Positions 59,925 to 64,000 of a DNA stretch of 64,000 bases are shown here, piece after piece. Every line of letters begins with the position of its first letter. Positions within the stretch are counted from its first letter, which is position 1. A model generated the notes under the pieces. That model saw nothing but the letters and a program-made list of their open reading frames with translations. It searched no databases and was not told where the DNA came from. The stretch spans positions 221,511 to 285,510 of the forward strand of contig JBBHKE010003410.1 of the NCBI GenBank assembly GCA_037447655.1. The letters run 5' to 3'. This stretch comes from Zygnema cylindricum (lineage: Eukaryota; Streptophyta; Zygnematophyceae; Zygnematales; Zygnemataceae). The position numbers and the translations under genes were made by a program.

Positions 59925-62900
59925 AAGACGGCCTTGTATACTATGATATTTCATATGGAAGTTTTTACTTTAGGGGAGTTTTTGAAATCGGGGAAAACAC
60001 ATGTACTTGCCATAAACATAAACTTACCTCTTGAAGGTGCATATATTTTTAAAATTTCTTGATAATTGTTGAGTTTCTAATATTTCTATAGAAAAACAAG
60101 TCTCAATATTAGGTTTTACATAGTTTAAACATGAACTTACCTTTTGAAGAAATTTTGTAACCGAGTTTTGAGAGAAAAACTGGGTTGCTCAAATTTTGGA
60201 ATATTTTTCAGAAATTTTATGTTATGAAATCTGTAAACAAATCATACACAAACCAAACAAAATTTGGAGCATTAAACACACCAAGTAAAAAAAAAAGAAT
60301 AAATAAATGTATTATGTGTATATAAAATAGTAAAAAAATTGCTTGTCAATTAAAGATGCACTTCAAGACTAATTTCTTCAGGACTAATTCTCTATTTTTT
60401 TTCCCTCTGTTTTTCACTTTTGTCTTTCTCTTTTTTCCTTCTTCCTCTATTTTTCTCTTTCCTCTTCCCTTTTCGTCTTTTGTCCTTTTTTTTCCTCGTC
60501 TCCTCTTTGCTTTTTATTTTTCTTTCTTTTCCTCTCTCGCTCTCTCGCTTCTTCTTTTCCTCCATTTTACAGTCTTTGGGAGCTTTTTTAGCCATAATTA
60601 GTGTGGTTATTTTGGTCGCGGTGGGACTTCGGGGAATTTACAGTCCTCGGAAATTTAGTTTCGGGCAGGACCAAACTTTTCGAGTTTTAAACTTAAACGT
60701 GCAACAGGGTTTTAACCGGGCAGGCAAAAATAATTTCGAAGCTCTTCGGAAAGTATTTCGGGATCAAAAACCTCATGTAATCATGTGAGTTGTTTTTCTG
60801 TTTTTTTTCATTTGTGTTTCAATTTTGGTTCCTTGTCTCGAAAATAAAGTGTTTCAAAAGTAATTGTGCTTGACATCATACCGTATTTTACATTAATGTA
60901 GTGTTACGAAAGTCGTGCGGAGTTAAATTCCGTTTCATGATTAGAGATTGATATCAGTAGAGAAAATACAAAAATAAGTTCTTTGTTTTTTTTTTGTCCT
61001 CGGAAAAAATTATTGGTCCTAGAGTTGGTGGATTCTAAGCGTTTGTTAGAGATAACTAATCTAAGTTTCCTTTTGCCACGTGGCTCATTATGGGCCACTT
61101 AACTAAGTAGTGTTACTGACAATAATTTTTATTTCGGGTCAAAGGAACAGACACTCTGATTAACTCAGCGAGTGATTAACTCTAATAGTGATGCCTGACG
61201 TAGTATATCGAACGAGTTGAGGTCCAATATATCGCGATATCAGTATAACTTGATATCAAGACCTTGAAACATTTATCGAATTTGAAGTTTATTGACTTCG
61301 ACATTTATCGACTTTGCCGACAATTGTCGGTATCGCGATAACTGGCGACATTCAACCGATAAATGTACAGTACTGAAAACTGTACATAAATCTCAGTACA
61401 TAAATCAGTACATAAATCTTTACCAAACAGAAAATATGTTTTGCCAAGCCGTCAGTGGACACTTGATTGGCCGGATATTCTGCGTAAAAAATCTGAAAAA
61501 TAAAAATCAGGGTGCAAACATTTAGTACACACAAACTTTATCATACGGCGGTTCATAATGGTACGGTACAGTGTGTGGGCCATACTAAGAAAAAATTCAG
61601 CCTTGATAATGGTACGGATACCAATGATATCGTGATATTGATATTGTTACGAAGCGATAATTGCCGATGTTAGTTATTGGCTCGATGTATTGATTATCGA
61701 GACCCTTCAAGAAGGTACATACCGACTATCAAATTGTGCCTGATTTACGACACTAACTCACCTATCTGTAACTTTATCCAACATCCCTCTACACAATTTT
61801 TACATGTGAACAAAAATACGATCTTATACAACGTTTTGTACAAAAAGTAGGAATAGTTTTCACTGTTCCAAAAAAATGTGCTTCCTTACGAGGTCACTCG
61901 GAGCTAATGCAGCCATTTGAATAGTTTTTTACAGTCCATGTGGTATCATCTAACGATGGAAAACTCACTTTTGTTTTTTTGTTTGTTTTTGTAAAGTAGA
62001 ATCTGTTCACATCATGTTAACATTAAAGATGGACCAATAATATGACCGGCAGTAAAGCCGTATTAGGAACAACTGGACAGTGGGCAAGTGATAGGAATGT
62101 GTCCACGACTCTGAAATTCACATACATATTCAGTTCTTTATTTGCTCGATTCGGATAAATATTCGGACAAATAAAATATTGCGTAGCAACGACAAACTTA
62201 TGACTCTGTGTCCAGTATTGAGGAAATGGCCTCCATATACATCACTAAAAAATAGTGTTTGAGTGTCTCATGAAGAAGAGTTATTGGGATTTTGATATAG
62301 TTTCCAAAAAACGAAAAATGGGGTTTTCAAGGTTTTTTTGTATTTTAATGTCTACTCGTTTCTTTTTTCTACAGGCTTCAGGAAACAGATCTCTCACATA
62401 TCGTCCACGGAAACCAAGATCTGGTATGAAGCTCGCTTCCTCCCTCTCCCTTTCCCTCTCCCTCCCTCTCCCGCTTGAAACCCTGCCCCTCAGTTGCAAC
62501 CCTCCCCCTTTTTCTGGCACTTTTTCTGTCTATTTCCCTTCCTAGTGGGCTCTTTTTCCATCCCTTTCTCTCTCGCTTTCCTTTTAAGCTTACCCTCCCT
62601 TCATCTTCTTCTGAACACCGCTGACTCTCTCCCTTTTCAGCTCTTTTTTGACCTGTCCCTCTCCCTCCTTTAGTCGTACTCTCCCTTTTACACTCAACAC
62701 CACTCTCTTTTGCTCCCTGTTTTTGCTTTTTGCTTCGTTTCTTATCCACACTATTTATGAAACCGATTTCACTTTCTGGAACTCTTCTGGGTCTTTGCAA
62801 ATCTGGACACTCTGTTTTCCATATCATTTGTCCTTTCATATTTTTTGTGATAAAAGATACACGCCAGGTTTTGAAAAGGAAGAAAAATGAATGCAAAATA

Positions 62901-62959
62901 GGGATCATTTTTGCGTTTGAAATGAGATTTATTTGATGTTCATGTATTGTATATATGTT

Positions 62960-63009
<50 letters not shown>

Positions 63010-63856
63010 CAATACGTAATATGTAATGTATCATATATAGTGTGTGATATATATTATATAATATCTAATGGCAGGAGCTATCTTCGCCTTTCATTCGTTT
63101 CTATTTAAGCCTTATGTACCCTGTATACTTAATGTGGCAATTATTTTGTTTTATCATTTTGTTTTGGGTATTAATGTGGTTTTTAAAAACACAGGTGGAT
63201 TATTTGTCTACATGGGAGAAAATGTATAGTCTTTCTACTCCTCCGACAAGGTCGGATACTTGGGGGTGTGCAATTCTCTCTGTTTTTCCTTTCAAACTAT
63301 CGGCTTCTGAAATCCTTCCCTCGAAAAATGGGGAAAACGTGTGTTTTCAATACGCGACAATTGTCGTTTCGGATAAGGAAGTTCATCTCATGAATTCCCA
63401 TTTTGGAGATTTGGATATGGATATTGAATTACAGGTGAAGAGAGTTCCGAAATAGTTTTTCCAATCCTCGGTATCGAGACCGATGTCGAAAAGAATAAAA
63501 CGAACTCGTCGTTGTGGGAACAATCTACGAATTCGAAAAATACATCGAGTGGGGCGTTTGTAAATTCGAAGGAAGAAGACAAAAAATATGTAAAAAAACC
63601 TCTCGTTTTTGCCGGAGATTTTAACCTCGCTCCTCTTTCTTTTCTTTATAATGGCTTATTGTCAAACGGCCTTTTATATGATACAAGAGTCGTAATAAAA
63701 GGTCCATATAAGAGTCCAAAAGATCGAGATCCCGGAGCCGGGTGTGTTTTGTCGTCTAGTGACTTGAAATGTGTATCTTGGGAGGAGCCCCAATATCCTC
63801 AAAAAGAAACTTCGGATGGATATCCTCTTGTGGTGGGATTCAGAACAAATTTCTAA
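53462..63856 (+). CDS. CWH43/PGAP2IP-like membrane protein with C-terminal EEP domain
   Basis: Nine exons join in phase: 53462-53865, 56016-56203, 56601-56854, 57320-58692, 59030-59828, 60573-60784, 62375-62423, 63195-63434, 63479-63856 (1299 codons with stop). CWH43-family proteins remodel GPI-anchor lipid (ceramide exchange in yeast) in the endomembrane system. Exon 1 encodes a disordered tail; exons 2-5 encode hydrophobic membrane segments (WVALLFWTLLMQL, GSLLFYTHWVLSSSSILPRW and others), the latter resembling the animal homologue. Exons 6-9 form an endonuclease/exonuclease/phosphatase domain: LNLNVQQGFN, MLQETD, DTWGCAILS, NSHFGD, FAGDFNLAP and terminal SDGYPLVV. Exon 4 adds a ~410-residue charged insertion. 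The last junction needs either a 44-base intron (63435-63478) with a weak acceptor or a frameshift, and is the least certain point. Exon 2 is GC-rich and was chosen because its phases fit both neighbours. Confidence 0.85.
55600..56010. repeat. degenerate TTGACCT repeat array before exon 2
   Basis: Many copies of TGACCT/TTGACC/TTGATC at irregular 8-20-base spacing fill the end of intron 1 up to the acceptor at 56014-56015. It is partly inside the duplicated segment and shorter in copy 1. TTGACC matches the plant W-box core and AGGTCA the nuclear-receptor half site, but a plain minisatellite is the simplest reading. Confidence 0.75.
57107..57155. repeat. (CT)n microsatellite before CWH43-like exon 4
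   Basis: About 45 bases of CT followed by CCCTCTCACTC variants to 57310, forming an unusually long pyrimidine tract before the acceptor at 57318-57319. Confidence 0.93.
57455..58690 (+). other. charged low-complexity insertion encoded by exon 4
   Basis: The exon stays open for over 1.2 kb of GA-rich sequence giving a poly-Gly stretch (near 57470-57500), then Glu/Arg/Lys/Gly-rich segments such as EGEEEGKREGEREGGE, with islands of mixed composition (GFLKRAFELVSHNE, WGFGGGQVNGPWAYLSF). It follows the IIIFSVIPGVFVAILIFF membrane segment and would form a long soluble loop. The known family members I can recall lack such a loop. Confidence 0.75.
59851..59921. repeat. (CT)n microsatellite after CWH43-like exon 5
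   Basis: About 70 bases of CT starting 22 bases after the donor at 59829. It lengthens the exon's open frame artificially (SLSLSL). Confidence 0.95.
61190..61765. mobile_element. TATCG-rich inverted-repeat debris in the CWH43-like intron 6
   Basis: The composition (tatcgcgata, cgataa) matches the MITE-like elements elsewhere, but clear paired termini were not found. It lies inside the intron between 60784 and 62375. Confidence 0.4.
62962..63007. repeat. (GT)n microsatellite in CWH43-like intron 7
   Basis: About 46 bases of GT, inside the intron preceding the exon at 63195. Confidence 0.95.
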
Positions 63857-64000
63857 AAGACGTTCTCATTATTATTTGTTTTTCATTTTTTTTTCCCTTT
63901 TTTTTTCTATTTGTAGATGCAATAAGTGTAGTTTTCTTTTTATTTTTTTCTTATTTTATTTTTCTTCTTCCTTACAAACGATAGGTAGGCAAAATGTATT

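Overview
Eukaryotic nuclear DNA: spliced genes with GT-AG introns, pyrimidine-rich acceptors, long CT/GA, TA and GT microsatellites, and dense nested transposons. The lineage cannot be fixed from sequence alone. The Copia and Ty3-type elements, TA- and TTA-flanked MITE-like elements and a PcrA-like helicase gene with introns suggest an alga or other protist, possibly of the green lineage (low confidence). Two 10-base N gaps (41954-41963 and 52287-52296) show a scaffolded assembly, and several frameshifts in homopolymers may be assembly errors.

Layout. (1) 1-8042: the 3' half of a UvrD/PcrA-type DNA helicase gene on the + strand. Eight exons (306 codons) join with consistent phase. Two introns carry duplicated copies of the 3' end of the preceding exon, and one intron opens with a ~385-bp G-rich purine tract. 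(2) 8043-14530: no recognisable gene; nested TA-flanked inverted-repeat elements and a palindrome-rich minisatellite. (3) 14536-20972: a complete but decayed Copia LTR retrotransposon on the - strand (ATTTT target duplication, 1.04-kb LTRs, PBS matching the initiator-tRNA anticodon arm, polypurine tract, gag, pol). (4) 21000-24300: inverted-repeat debris and diverged LTRs with tRNA-like stretches. (5) 24410-40518: a scrambled Ty3/gypsy-like element on the - strand, interrupted at 33506-36639 by a second, gag-only member of the Copia family (+ strand, TCAAG target duplication). (6) 41900-49450: a Copia gag remnant followed by a stack of inverted-repeat elements, one of which has its empty site preserved nearby. 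(7) 49454-55849: a ~2.85-kb segment present twice in tandem, carrying promoter, overlapping uORF and first coding exon. (8) 53462-63856: a nine-exon gene for a CWH43/PGAP2IP-like protein (multi-pass membrane region plus C-terminal endonuclease/exonuclease/phosphatase domain), the family that acts on GPI-anchor lipids. Exon 4 encodes a ~410-residue highly charged insertion.

The two host genes are not obviously related in function. About 41 kb of transposon-derived DNA separates them. Both gene models rest on intron phases agreeing across every junction and on family motifs read by eye. No database search was possible.
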